Shown here: positions 33,991-47,500 of the stretch, piece by piece
Numbering within the stretch: the stretch's first letter is position 1
Layout: every line of letters begins with the position of its first letter
DNA from: Ligula intestinalis
Lineage: Eukaryota > Platyhelminthes > Cestoda > Diphyllobothriidea > Diphyllobothriidae
Direction: 5' to 3'
Assembly: GCA_036362985.1 (NCBI GenBank)
Contig: JAYGXS010000008.1
Coordinates: forward strand, 19,347,409 to 19,411,408
DNA: 64,000 nt
Translations under genes and position numbers: made by a program
Notes under the pieces: generated by a model
What the model saw: the letters and a program-made list of their open reading frames with translations, nothing else
Told to the model about the DNA's origin: nothing
Databases searched by the model: none

Positions 33991-36900
33991 CAATACAGGG
34001 TTTTGCTCGCCAGCGTGTCGGTTCTGGCCTTCCCGTTGTTGTTTTTTGTTTGGCTCCTTGCCTGCATTTTTTGTTTCCGTCCTCACATTGCTTTTCATGC
34101 TAAAGGTGGATCATTGCCGAGGAGCACTTTTATTCGCCCTGAATTTGAAACTAGCTACACGTGCAGGGCTACCGGAGCATGCACAAAAGCCATGAGCACC
34201 AAAATCGCACTGCAGCATAAATTTGGCGAGCGATTTTATACGTAGAAAAAGATCTCGGAGTCCGCCAGCAGCACTCACGCAACACTTCTAGTTGAGCTCG
34301 CACACAGGCCGGAGTAAACCATAGGGTTCCACATAACGAAACCGAAAGACCCACTGCTAAGACAGAAAAGATCTGCAGATGTCTATAGGATCTCGTCCAT
34401 TTTACGGACAAAGAAACAATATCAGAAAACACGAATGTCCGAACGCAGCGCAAATGTGCAAAGAAATGACGCCAATTCACAAGTCACCATTAAACTGAAG
34501 TTGGCATGAAAGGAGACAACAGTGAAAACCACGAGTTGCTTGATCCACGCTTAACGTATTCACAGTATAGCAACACATGCAACGACTTCCTTAACTCAGT
34601 TTTAGTGCTTTTTTATGCTAGAATGTGGGGTTATATCCTCACTGTTATTTTTTTGTTTTAACGTCGAGACAGTGGACCTTTCCTCGCCACACGATCTCTT
34701 GAGAAGGTCAAGGCTGGAAAACCAAGAGGAAGCGACACGCCCAGCCGACTGTCTTATGCTGTGTTCTATTAAATATATTAGTTATAACTAATTATTCACG
34801 CTTTGTTTCCATTTCCAGGATTGCTACTAGTTAAATAGGACCTACGATAAACGAACAAGTCAAAACTACCGTTGCATTCTCAGGGCTTGTATTAATTTGA
34901 GAAGAAGATGGATTCGTTTTTCTTTCTAAAATTGAGGTATTTATAGGTTCATGGCTACCGCAAGTATTTAGCTGCGCTCGAAATACAATATGAAAAATGG
35001 TTTCAAATAAATCAATTTTTACCACTATTAAACGTGTCTGCAGCGTTAGTGAATTAGTCCTTACAATGTTAAATAAAGAAATGTTCAGGGTTCTGCCGAA
35101 TTCATCTGTAAAACAATACAATTTAACTTTTTTATTGAGATTTCCTTAGTTGACTACTAATGTTTATAATTAAGAAGATGAAATGGCGAACATACGTTTT
35201 TATCGACAATTCTCATCAGGATTTTACATTTATATGGGTATTAAGTAAATGAAGAATGCGGGTTGGTAGAAAAATAGAACTGTTGTCAGGACAGGGGAAA
35301 GGGGGAAGAAAAGGGGGTCAAAATACGCTCAACATTTAAAATTTAAGTTAAATAAGCTACTTAAAGTCAAACGGTTTCATTGTTTAAGCATAACATTTCC
35401 TTCTGCCTTAGATTTAGAGATCTAAATAAAAGACTTAATGAGACTCAGAAGCAAAACTTTTATAATACAGAGGCTAGTGCTCTTTTATCCACGGCAGGTT
35501 TCTGCGCAATACAAGCTTCGTCATAATTTATGTGTAAATAAGCGAATTTTCGGTAAGTTCTCGCCAAGTTTGTACATTTATATCGAAATTTACTAAATAA
35601 ACTATGCGAATTGGCAGAAAAAATGTTCAGTTGTCAGATGAGACAGTGGGGTGAATGGCGTCAAAGATCTTATCGGTGTGAGAAGGGACTGGTAGCCAAA
35701 AAAGGTGAAAAGTTGCGGCCTTTCAGATTAGCACCTTTCGGCCATGAAAACTGCGACGCCGTAACAAAGTTCTGATGGGCATACAGAAGCATCTGCGTAG
35801 CCTGATGATGGCCACATCTGTCGTAGCCTAATAAGCACTGAACAAGGAATGCTGAATAACTTGAGAGTACCTTGTAGATCATCCAAAGACTTCCGTGGCA
35901 TCTAGGGGTTTTAAGGTGTATACCAGCCGCGCAAGAATGGAACTGTTTATACCATTCATTTGGCCCTTCTCTAAACATGCTCTTTTTGACAAACTGAACC
36001 TGATATTTTCTGCCCTACTGGAGCAGGTGAATGAATCGATGATCATGGATGTTGTCTGATCTGACATTGTGTCTTTGATATCGCCGTGTAAGATGTGAGT
36101 AGTCGAACGCGTCATAATAACCATGGCCCAACCTCACTTATCCAACAGTTCGCAGCTTATGACCTGTCTCCGCTACCAGTTTCCGCTAACACTGATCGGA
36201 TTTTCGACCCCGAAATTCCCCTCCCCACTTCTTCTGACAACTGCAATATTTTTTACCAACTCGCATAAAATTTTAGTTAATTACGATATAAATCTGCAGG
36301 CCTGATGGAAATTTATGTGTAAGCTAAGAACACTTTTCCATAAAACGAAAATCGTTATTTATGCGCGACTGTGTATCATACTGTTTATTTGGGGAATAAG
36401 ATAATAATATCCAAAAAGGCATAAAATATAGCCCTTTTATATAAGGTTTACCCATTTCACGTGTTCCGTTTTTGTTAGTAATGCATAAAGATTTTCAGAA
36501 AACATTTTATCAATTTTGTTTGTAAGATTAAATACGTTGCGTGGCGCGTGGATAGATATTTGGTCTGTGGTCTAAAGAAGAAAGACTTTTATCAGGTCCT
36601 ACGTCAGGACTAGTACACCCTGAGGCAGTGAACGGGCACATTTTCTTCCCAAAAATATAGTAACGATTGGTTGTCAGTGAATGCCGCTTTCGCCTTTTTT
36701 ATTTCAGTTGCCACCTTACTATATATCTTATCCACTGTAGATGGCTAGATATATCCCACTCCAAATTTTACGAGCATTCAAGCCATCAGACGTTTGAAGC
36801 TATTATCGGCCGGAGTCTGTTCTCATCAAACGTTCTTCTCCCAGATGACCGCATGGAACAATGTGACCAAAATGGAGGTCAACTCATAAGCATTTGAAAT

Positions 36901-38040
36901 GGTTCTCTAAATAGTTTCTCACTTTTCGAAAATATTTTTGTCACGCCGTTTTTCTAATAAAAGCAGCCTTTTTTCATCCTTTTTATAATTACTCCCAGAA
37001 AAATCATTGTAAACGCCTGCGTGTGTGAAAAACCTTTGGGAATCATTGTGGGTCATTTTTTATTGCATAAAAAATAAAAGCGTTGCTTGTTGTTTGACTA
37101 GCATTTTTTGGTTCACGGGTTGTTTTCCCGGGCACTGTTCTATTATTAATAATTCTCCAGAGATTACGTTGACTAGTATTAAAAATGTGAGCTAACGACT
37201 CAGGGGCAGGCCATCTGCGGCTTATTCGCTTACATGCTTACCGTAGATTGCGGTCATTAACTTATCTGATATCAGCCCTCTGAGGCGTGGAAAAAAAGAT
37301 GTGACAGTCCATTTTTGGTGGTACTTATGTATCTGTTTCCGCCTATTAATTGCCCACTCGATAACAAAATCCAAATTTTTAAGAAAACTTCACTTTTTAA
37401 GGCCACTTTCGGTTTCTGAGGGAAATGTAAATTTCGTTACTGAACACTAACCAATAAAATATCAAAATGTCTTGCTGTACAAGAGACGTAATAGAAAACT
37501 AAATGAACACTTACATGCCTGTAGCGCTTCACGGATTAAGAAACTACTTAGTTATCAAATAACTCAAAAATTACCAAAACTGATTGCTTATATTCTTATA
37601 AGACTTTTTTTAGAACATTTTTCCTAAGAATGAAAAGTATTCTATGCTATAACTGCAGCTAACAAACAAACTTGAAAATTGTTCGCAACGTAATTTTATA
37701 ATAAACGTCACCTGATGTAGCTGCAATGCCATTTGCTGCATGGTCATGAATTGTATTTTGGTTTAATAAATGTATCGCGGTCAAAATTATCCCTGTGTGT
37801 CTTGTCATACGATAACAATAAATAAATGAACAATACATAAAAGAAAATCGGTCGGATCTCTTTCGCATTGAAGTGCTATTCGCAAAATTTTCCAAATGTT
37901 TTTTTCTTTCTTTTCAATAAGTAATAGGATCTTATAAAGCATTTTTCTCAGGTATTGTTGGCGACCGGGACAGCTGAACATTTGCGTCTTATGCTTTTAA
38001 ACTAAGAAAACAAATTGCTATAGTCTTTCATAACAAACCA
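33991..38040. other. No recognised gene; diverged repeats at 35170-35260 and 35530-35640
   Basis: A 140-codon + strand frame (33773-34195) is antisense to the Penelope fragment. Words such as GCGAACATACGTTTTTATCG (35189) recur in the inverted repeat at 48269-48387, and a related segment (TTTGTACATTTATAT, then AGTTGTCAGA) lies near 35570-35640. Confidence 0.4.
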
Positions 38041-38044
38041 TTTT

Positions 38045-38190
38045 GGATAGTGATCACTCTCTTGAAATAAACACATCTTTTCGAGTTCTTGTTCCCGCAC
38101 GATCCAACCGGAGCTTGTACTCCACGGAAGCAGACCATATATGGCCGCAGAAACCCGAAGCCCTCGCAGTTGTGTCAAACTGCGGCAGAA
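38045..38190 (+). pseudogene. Penelope-like endonuclease C-terminal scrap
   Basis: The + strand reads NTSFRVLVPARSNRSLYSTE, matching ITSFRVLVRARTSRILRYLE in the longer element at 44756-45781. Only about 45 codons remain. Confidence 0.55.
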
Positions 38191-40100
38191 TACCGGCGAA
38201 ACAAGTGTCTGGGCATTTTAGCAAGTACCTAGCCTGTTAGTATGGTAAGTTACAACGTCAATTTATACCACTAACGACTGTCTGTCGGCAGCAAGTGTAA
38301 AGTTTACAGGGGTTGATGGGTTTCAACACGAATATACACTGACAACTTCGGTCTTCGCCTATAGACCTTAAATATACCGATATATATACCGCGATCTAAA
38401 ATTGTTTTCTGGAAATTAAAAAGTTCAACCTTTTATTCATGTTAATTCTCGTCCCTCCTTTTCTTTCTCTGCGTTAAAATATACTTGCTATTATTGATTC
38501 TTTGAAAAGTCAAAATGCTGCGTTCTCCAATTGTTGTGATATTAATGCCAAGAGAGGGAGCACTTCCAGAAATTAATTTGTACAAACAAATTTTGCCGTT
38601 TTCGTTCGCACCAAATACGAGATTATTTCCTCAGTTTACTTTTTCCCAAAAGAATAAACAAGCACTAGCTTCCCTGCCCGTTCAGCTTTTTTTTGAGTTG
38701 TATTTGATGTAAAAATGAGGTATTGGTCGATTGATCCCAGAAAACGACAAATCTGTAAGTGTTGTTTTACGTTTGACTGACTTCCGATACTAACTCTCGA
38801 CTTTCACGCAATGTTGATAGCTTTTGGAGCAGATAAATACGCGTACGCCTCTGAATTTTTTGTAATAGGTATGAATGATGCAAGCATATTAGGCTGAATT
38901 GTTTTGCAAATTGAAATATTTGAATCGAAAGAACTCTTTTACAAGTGTTAGGGAAGGTGGTGAATGGTTGAGCCCTTTTTTGAGTTCCAATGTGTTTATC
39001 CACAGGACACCATCTTCTTTTGGCAGATATTCCTCGGGGAGTTATTTGCTGCCATCAGGCATCAACACATATTAAGCTCATTGCATTGAACCATGCGATG
39101 CTGTATTTGTCTTACTCGTAGTCGTCGCTACCGTGATGCATAACGATGCATAGGTAAACGAAGATAAGATTACTACGAAAGTCAATCGAATAAGTAATCC
39201 CAGGTTCCTTGATGCATTTTTACTTTTATTGGAACCTAAGTTTTTGCGGTTACGAGCACATATAATACTTAGCACCATTTTTTCTTATTATTTAGTAATT
39301 CGAATACCAACATGAGGCTTCGACTAGCTGATTACGACAGTTACTCTAAAAATCACCGAAAATACACACCGTATTAATCTCAAACGGGACTGCGTGGGTA
39401 CTCTAGAGGTAGAATCTGTGTTCAGTTGTTGAAGACAGTTTCTGTCTGTCTTACATTTAACATCATTTGCAAAGGCTTGGGCGTTATTCGAAAGGTTAAT
39501 CTTAATAAATATGCTTAACATCAACATGACAGATGACAATCGTAAAGGAAAATTAACATAAAAAAATAAAAAGTTAATTGTCTATCATATATTTAGCTCA
39601 AAAATTCCAGTTGCGCATAAGCAGTCCACTCTCTATACCAAACATCTTACAGCAGTACAGGAACGAATATCCTTAAAAAAGAAGGCGCATTACGGTTCAT
39701 AAAGGCCAACACCTTTTAGGAAAGGGAAAACATCCCCAAAGTGGAAAATGGGATTTACTCAGTAAAATAACATTTTTTAACGTAGACACTTCTCCCTGAT
39801 TACACAATAAACAGAAAAATAAAAGTTACAAATTGGACATGATTAAAGTCTCCTTGCGACTATTAGGGAGATCATTTTTTCCATGTTATGCACAATAAAA
39901 TGTACATATGCTAGCAAATACCTTGAAATTCGAGAGCTTATTCCTCCACCATTTCGCGGGAAATCGCAGGAAAACCAATTTGTCATAAGCTCATAGGTGG
40001 TTGTGCCTTTTAGTGCCCAGAGAATGCAAAGTGAACTGTCAAGTTCATTAGCAAACGTACCATCTTCTCTATTACTAAGATAAATTTACGTTCGCCGTAT
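38191..40100. other. No recognised gene
   Basis: Short frames on both strands show no domain. Confidence 0.4.
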
Positions 40101-40104
40101 TTCT

Positions 40105-40290
40105 TCGTAATAGCAGTAGCAGATATGCGTCTGCTATCTGACTATGTCTCTGATGACGACTCCGAGGGGGGTGTCGATAGTTCAGGCGAATAAAATTATT
40201 GTCATGGCGATTGAGTCGTCTTCTTCTCAATTACTTTCTGGGACTCACATGTTCGCTTGTACTCCTTTTCTGTTTATATCAACGGAGATT
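40105..40290 (+). repeat. Penelope pLTR relic with partly kept hammerhead core
   Basis: GTCT and an intact CTGATGA (40150-40156) precede a good stem (CGACTCC against GGTGTCG), but the GAAAC box has become GATAG. AGGCGAATAAA and the family's downstream segment (GGCGATTGAGTCGTCTTC, then CTGGGACTCACATGTTCGC) follow in order. Confidence 0.65.
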
Positions 40291-41484
40291 TTAAAATGTG
40301 TACTTAGCTTTTGGCCCTTTTTAAGATTGCAAATGCGTGATTGAGTAAAAATGTATATAAACTCAGATTGTCCGCAAACTGATCATCTTCTGCCTGTCCT
40401 CTTTCCTGTGGCCCAATCTGTTCATAGTCAGCTGTAGATAGATATTGTTTAAGTCTTGTTCGTATATGGCGTGAAATAGAAACGTTACGGTACGTCACCG
40501 GTGTTTATATATACATGCTTGTTTACGGTCTCTAGTTTTGATGCAGTTAAACAAAATAACAAATGCACTAGACGTAGGATATTTTAAAAAAAAAATTTTC
40601 AAATTGAATCTGCTCTTCTTTTCCCGAAAACAATTCAATTTTTGATAAATTTTTTACCTGATCGTTATGAACGCAAATCCAAATGTTCGGTTCTCCAAAA
40701 ATAAACATTCAGATTTTTCGAGTTAATTTGTATGCTCGTTTATAGCACAGCACATAGAAACAAGAGATTTTGAAACACAGCATTTTTTAAGTTGACGTAA
40801 TTCTTTGACAATTTAGAAACTTTAAATTTTACCCAATCCTTCCAATTTTTCCTTTGATATGCTGATTTTGACTGAACTTTTATTATTAAGCAACCTAATG
40901 CGCCTTAATTTGATTCAAAGAACTAAAGCAATTATAAGTGTATGTTAAACATCTCTCTATCAGGGTTTGATCGCCATTTCTCACGAGTAAGGCAATATAA
41001 CATACAGAGATAAGGGTGATTAAACGTCAAACATCGCATTTACTTAATGCACGCATCATTAGCGTCTCCTTTTTGTTATTGCTTTAAACTGAGTCTATCC
41101 TGGCTTTTGGACCTAGGCCCATTTCATTTGCAGGCACTCCACCAATTTCTGTAGACTTTGGTAAAAATCTTCAATGCAAATTTACCAGGTGATCGTCGGC
41201 AAAGCAGAGGAACTACGAATATGTTTTCAGTCTGCTTCATATATCTTACTGCTAAAGTAAGTGAGTAAGCGTATTACTGGTCTGGATAAATCCAATGGGA
41301 GAAGTGCGAGCCTGTAAACCAATCAAATGCCTCTCTCCCAACTGCCGAGTTGAACGTAAATAAACTCAAACAATGCCCCTGCGATCTGCCTGTTTGTGTT
41401 GTGAAAAAATATTCTACCACCTTGGCAGTGCTGCGGATCCTCTTTATGGAGTTTATTCCTGTTTCCAGAGATGGTCATCCAAGT
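40291..41484. other. No recognised gene; presumed 5' region of the Ig gene
   Basis: No clear promoter element was seen. An in-frame ATG at 41446, upstream of the chosen start, lacks stops before 41485. Confidence 0.4.
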
Positions 41485-41542
41485 ATGCTTTGGCCTCTGG
41501 TGACTCTTCTAACTTTGACATGGAGCGTCTCTATCGCAAGCG
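41485..41542 (+). CDS. Ig gene exon 1: signal peptide
   Basis: ATG at 41485 opens MLWPLVTLLTLTWSVSIAS, a typical signal peptide with a 13-residue hydrophobic core, followed by one base and a donor GTAACT at 41543. Joined to the next exon the split codon is GCG (Ala), giving an A-S-A signal peptidase site before Asp-Met-Glu. An in-frame ATG at 41446 would add 13 residues. I prefer the later one because it gives a normal short n-region. The exon is small and 8.8 kb from the next, so transcript evidence would settle it. Confidence 0.55.
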
Positions 41543-44500
41543 GTAACTAGTGTCTTTTTTTCTGATCGCATTATTTGTATTTTGTTTTACGATATAATGT
41601 GCGCATTTTGAATTGTGTCTTGATAAGGTTTTCTCAGCTCGTATTGTCTTTTACACACTTGAGTTTTACACAAGTTTAACATCAGTAGTCACTCGTTGGC
41701 CAAATAACAAGTTAAAAACTGGATGTTTGAGAAAAAATGTATGAGGGGAATAATTTATTCTTCTAAAATTTTACTTTGACATAAATTATAAATTTTGGAA
41801 TTCTTTCTTATTCTTCCTCTTACTGTCATCAAATGTGCCCAATTAAGTTTATTTTTGCGAAATTGTGCAACTGTTTGTGATCTGGAAGCAAAATCTACTC
41901 GTTGATTAATAGTAGTTCGAGAAGATAAGGACAAGGAAAGGGCCATTAGGCCTCGTCCGAATAAGACTATCAACCCAAAACTCGGAAGTATCGGCAACAC
42001 ATCAACATGAAGAAGAATGACTACTTAAATGCATTCCTAACTATTCCTACCAGCAGGATTGTTAAGGCTTTTTTTCTTTTATACTACAAAAATGCACCTT
42101 TCGAGGCAAACTCAAAACATGGATTAAAAGTCATAAAAAAATTAAATTTGCCTTGCGTTAAGAAAGCAATAAAGTGGATGCTTTCTTTTTTTTACAAAGA
42201 GTAACATTGAGCACAGGATTACTCATTTATCTGTGCTTAACTTATTTGCAGATGCGCAACTATTGCCAGCAACTCTAGAGACACTAACGCCTTTTAGTAA
42301 AAGGCATTATCTGCTGAAATCTGCTTGTTACAACCAACAAGATTTTTTAACCGATGCTTACTGGGGATTTAATAAAAATTATACTTTCTGACGTCTGCAG
42401 AGCTTAGCAATGCATTTTTTGCCATCAGTGAACATCCAAGCAGCACACTTTCAGTAGGGGTTAGTATAATATCCTCCAGATAGTTAACAGAATGTGCAAA
42501 AAAGGATAAGTGAACACGCGGACATCACTGCTAAGCGGCTGTACGTATATGTAAACTTGCGAAAACTGTCAGGAAGTAGCTCTCTTTTTGTCTTGGTTAA
42601 TGTTTTACACACTTGCCTTTCCCGCCCGTATGTACTGATTAACAATTCAGTCACCTGGCGTCCTGCCTTCCCTCCGGTTCACTACTGCGAGTCCTCCTGT
42701 TAAAACTCTCCTCTTTGATACTATTTTTAGCACCTTCTAGGTCTTCCTCTTGTTCACTCCCCCACCCAAACCTTCGCCACGCCTTGTTCTCTTTTCGGCC
42801 CGTATCGCACCTCGAGAGCGTGGCGTAAGTAGATAGACACATGTTTCCGTGGCAGTACAAAGGCAATACCGCCGGAGACTCTGGTTGGCTTCTTGCTTGC
42901 TAGCAGAAGAACACCAGATAGCTACTTATACAAGCAGCGCAAAAGTAAAAGCGAAATCCCGGGGGGTTTCAGTAACAACATTAAGGCTCAACTTCCCATA
43001 TGCAAAGTCCAAGCATACATCCCATTCAGCAGTATCATGTCCTCCCGTCAGGTAGCGAACGTACAAAAAAGGTTGAGAGAACCTAAAGCCTCGTCGCTGT
43101 ACGTATCAGGCACCAGTTACCTGGCCAGAAAAGTCTAAAGCTCTCTTGTTTCTTGCTTAAGGTTTAACACACGTCTCCGTCAGCCTCCCCCCCCCCCCCC
43201 CCCACCCGTGTGCACTTATAAACAATTCAGTTCCCTACCCGCTGGTTGACTTTGCTTGCCAGCCGAGAAACACGACAATCAGATTGCTACTTAGCCAAGC
43301 AGGGGGGTTCGGAAGCAGTGTCTCCGCTAGGGCTTACTGTGCGATTTCTTTATTTGACGCAAGTGAGTGTTTGTGAGGGAGGTAGGTGCTGTAGTTTTCA
43401 CAAAATGTACTGGATTGATCTAATGTGGCCCTCGTTGAAAGCGTCTTAAATACTTCCAGTTAGTTAAGAACAGAAACGACAAGGTAACTCTGAGTAATTT
43501 CAATTTTGCGATTTATTTTTAAGTTCTGCTAATTCTCGCATGGTTAATTTTAAACTTTTATGTGAAAAAAAAACACGTTTTTCGGCAATTCATCTTCGCA
43601 CCTGAAATAATTGTACTGAAAAAGAAAATCGTTAAGTAGGACTGAATTGATGAATGTCTGCTGATTAAAAAGTCACCATTTTCACGCCACCCGCATTGTG
43701 AGATCGGCATGTGGAAGTCATTAGGGGGAGGAAGACATTAGGATAGACAGTGAGTATTCGTCATGGGTTGAGTACACGGAGTCAAAATATCACTGTCATG
43801 TGCACGGAGTGAATAGCTGCCACCAGGGCTAGAGGCAAAATGTGATCGCCACCTGGCGTCGGCGTCGGCCACGGAGGATAAAGTGCCTGTATTAGCGTCT
43901 TCTGGCAGCACAGTACTGGATTCGCTAGCCGTAAAGCCATTACCTCGATTGTTGCTAATAGGGGATGAGGTAGACCCTTAGAGAAGTTGGCTGTTGTCCG
44001 GAAGATCACTTGCAATGGTTAGTTAGGATCGACTCCGTCATTTGTATGGATATGCTGCGCGAAAATATAACTCAACATCGACCTACGTTTCACCTTTACT
44101 TGGTCAATCTGGTCTGTGCTCACACACCCACATTTGCAGGTACTTCGTTGTATTCTGTTCATTTTCATCTGCGCTGTTTCCATGCGTGTCTGTGCTTTCA
44201 GCCTCCCAAACAATAAAAACACCATTTGCCAACGACCAGGCTTGGACGTGGTTCAGAAAGAAGTGATTTTTCTGAATTCGAGGGGATGACCTGCAATCAT
44301 ATTGTCAGCATATTTAACATACAAGCCATTATTTTCCAACGCAAGCAAAAATTGGAGCCCCGGGAAGTATTTGAGACTAAGCAGATGTGATCGATGAGAT
44401 AAGAATTTTATGTCCGTGAATTTTTAAAGTCCAACGTGGATACAGCTTCGGAGACAATGAAAAAAGGGTACTTTATGCACACAAAGTTGCTGTATTCATA

Positions 44501-47500
44501 GGATAAAGTCGCTTTGCTACTGACCACCTATGACAATTAACGCCTCCCTCTATCGAGGATAGTCGCTTTTTTGTATGCTAATTTCTTGATGGCTGTCGTG
44601 TAGCTCCAGACGTTCTGAACTTTCATTCGCCTTGCCGAATTATGGTGTGATAAGTACTAAGCCATCTAGCTGCCTAGCGTTGAGGTTAGACGGCCTTTGG
44701 ATTTTACTATCCCCGAGTGGCGAATGGGCTTTGGATTACCTGAGTCTCAGCACCAAATCGACAAATTGACGGAGTCGCAATGGGAAGCCCGCTTGGACCA
44801 ACCTTTGCAGACATATTCATGGGCCATCTGGAAGAAAAAGTACTCGCAAAATTGAAACACACAACACTCTACAGACAATATGTAGACGATGTTTTCACGA
44901 TTGTGGAGAACATGAAAGAAGCTGAGGAATTATTGTCCACAATGAACAAGCTGCATCCAAAGATTAAATTTACTATGGAACCAGAACGAGCTAACCAACT
45001 GTCTTTCCTCGATGTCCACTTGTCCAGACTGACAGATGGCTCCATTTCACGGAGGGTCTACCACAAGAATACCTGGCAAAGTCAGTATCTACATTATCTA
45101 AGTTTTGTTCCCATTCAATGGAAACGTAACTTGGTATGTAACCTTTTCCAGAGGACTAGAAAAATCTGTTCTGAGGATATTTTGGACGCAGAATTAGGCT
45201 TTCTCAAAGATACTTTACTGAACCGTGGATATCCACCTCAGTTTGTAGACAAATATAGCAAACCCTTGCGACCCAAAATGAACGAACATTCAGCTCCTAA
45301 AAAGCCAGTATTTGTATCCTTGCCCTTCAATGGTGATAACATCTTAAACACTATTAAGAGGCGCCTACTCACGGCTATAGAAAGAACCTATTACGCCGCT
45401 GAACTTATATTCTGCTCTCCAACAAAGCCCTTGCCAATTCCTTGTGTTAAGGATGCCTTACCTTTGCACTGCGTTTATGAATTCACATGCACTTGCGGAT
45501 GCAATTACATAGGGCGAACGCAAAGGCAATTGGCAGCCAGAGCCAAGGAGCACCTGCCTAGTTGGTTATTCAAGCATGAAAACCGATCCCCTCGTTCCTC
45601 TATTACAGAACACTTGTTGGACACGGGTCATTCTGTAGACCCTATAACTTCATTCCGAGTTCTTGTTCGAGCACGAACATCTCGAATCTTGCGCTACCTG
45701 GAGGCAGCCTGTATAAGACGCTTTAAACCGGACCTATGCAAACAGTTGGAGCATGTGGTTAACCTGGCCTTGCCTTGGTAACTACAGGCCCCCAGATTTG
45801 CGCATTCCCCTACCCCCTTTATTCCCGCAACCCAATTTCCCTGTTCCCCCCCCACCTCGTTTAACTTTCCTTCTTTACTAATTAGCCTTTATTAGCCTTA
45901 GTGATTATGACCTATGACATTTCATAATTTTCTCGTTCATGAACCTTTAACGCACTGAGTGGATGCAACTGACGAGCACTCATGAAATGTTATGGATCCA
46001 TTAAAATTTTGCATTACTATTTTCAAGTTCTCACCGGGAAAACTATGCTTCAAAATATTGTTTGTGTTGGTCGAGGCAGAAAATTGCAGGCCTTTTGAAC
46101 TTAGCAGTGGCACCGAGCACCTTTGTGTGCCCAAGCATTTTATCAGCCCTTATTTTTAAATTGCGTTATGCTGAAGACTTTATACTTTTATAGTAATATG
46201 TTAACCTTCATATCTGTGAATGCTCTGGCCAGACTAAAATTTGGCGTTAATGTATTCGACAAAATCCTAGGAAAGCGTTCTAAATGCCCGATGTAGTTTA
46301 CCTGTGTGATTTCAGAATTGCGTCACCAATTGGATTACGAAAGACTATAAGTACATGCTGCAAACTGTTTTACCTTGTTCCTTCGCACTCTGTATGGCAA
46401 ACACTTACGTGTTTTTGTTCCGCTGACAGTCTGTTGCTTTTTTTGAATAGTACGTGGTTTAACCAAAGAAGCTGATGGAAGTAAGCTCGGCTAATCACAC
46501 AAGGTTCCAAATCGAACTTGAAGCTGCTTGTTCCGACAGACTTACTCCAAGCTGTCGAATTGATTTTCTCAGTTTTCAGTATTAAAGAAGCACAATACCC
46601 ACTTTAAGTGGTATGCATATCTTCAAAAGCTAGCAATTAGTGACTGTCGTCAAAGAAGGGGAGAATGGAAGGGGTCGCTAGCCGTCATCAACTGACCATG
46701 CACAAAAAGGTGCTGCGGCACCTGAGACTCGAACCCACGAGTTGTTAGTCAGAAGCACAATGTTCTATTCCACAGCGCACAGGCTCGCTGCCCTGCCGTT
46801 CGGTGAGTGCCTATCTACCGCAGTTTTACCTTTCCAACTGAAACCGGCAGGAAAAAGAGCCTTGGTGCATTGGATAAGATCATTGCATTTCAAATTAAGA
46901 GTTTGCTGCTTCAAGACTTGGGTGCCGAAAACCCCGTGATTCGGCAGGGCTGACTGATGAGGACTACTTAGACGAAAAACGCTATCTTAGTCTTACTTGT
47001 CCTTGTCGGTCTGCCTAGTCCCTGTGCGCATGCTGGTTGGGCTCGGGGCGAGCTCCAAGGCACAACGGGGCCAGTGATTCTTCAAAATGGTTGGTTAGGC
47101 ATCAAACCCGAGGTACAACGACATCGGGAGAGGGATCAGCTGACAATAATTCAGACTTAATCCGCACTCAAGGTGGCAATCATCAAAAGCTAGCTGGAGA
47201 AGCCAATATTTCTGGGGGCTGCCAAATGTGAGATGGAATGAGATGGTCCCAATAATCTCAGGTTGCTGTGTGTACGAACATTAAAGGAAAGCACCTTCTA
47301 AGACTGCTCATTGCTATCAGAGACAGGTCATGTTTGTCTGAATTGAGCCTTGGGGCTCACGTTCGAGACATGCCAGCTACTCTGTAGTGGCTAGTATGAT
47401 AGGCAGGATATAAAAGACGAGGAAAAATTAAACAGTCACTAACTCTGTGGTTTAAGCTCGCATGTTCAAGTCTCATGGAGGGTAGCACCTGCGCTTGTTA

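Noticed and set aside
33773..34195. 140-codon frame on the + strand
   Set aside because: Most of it is antisense to the Penelope endonuclease relic at 33405-33990.
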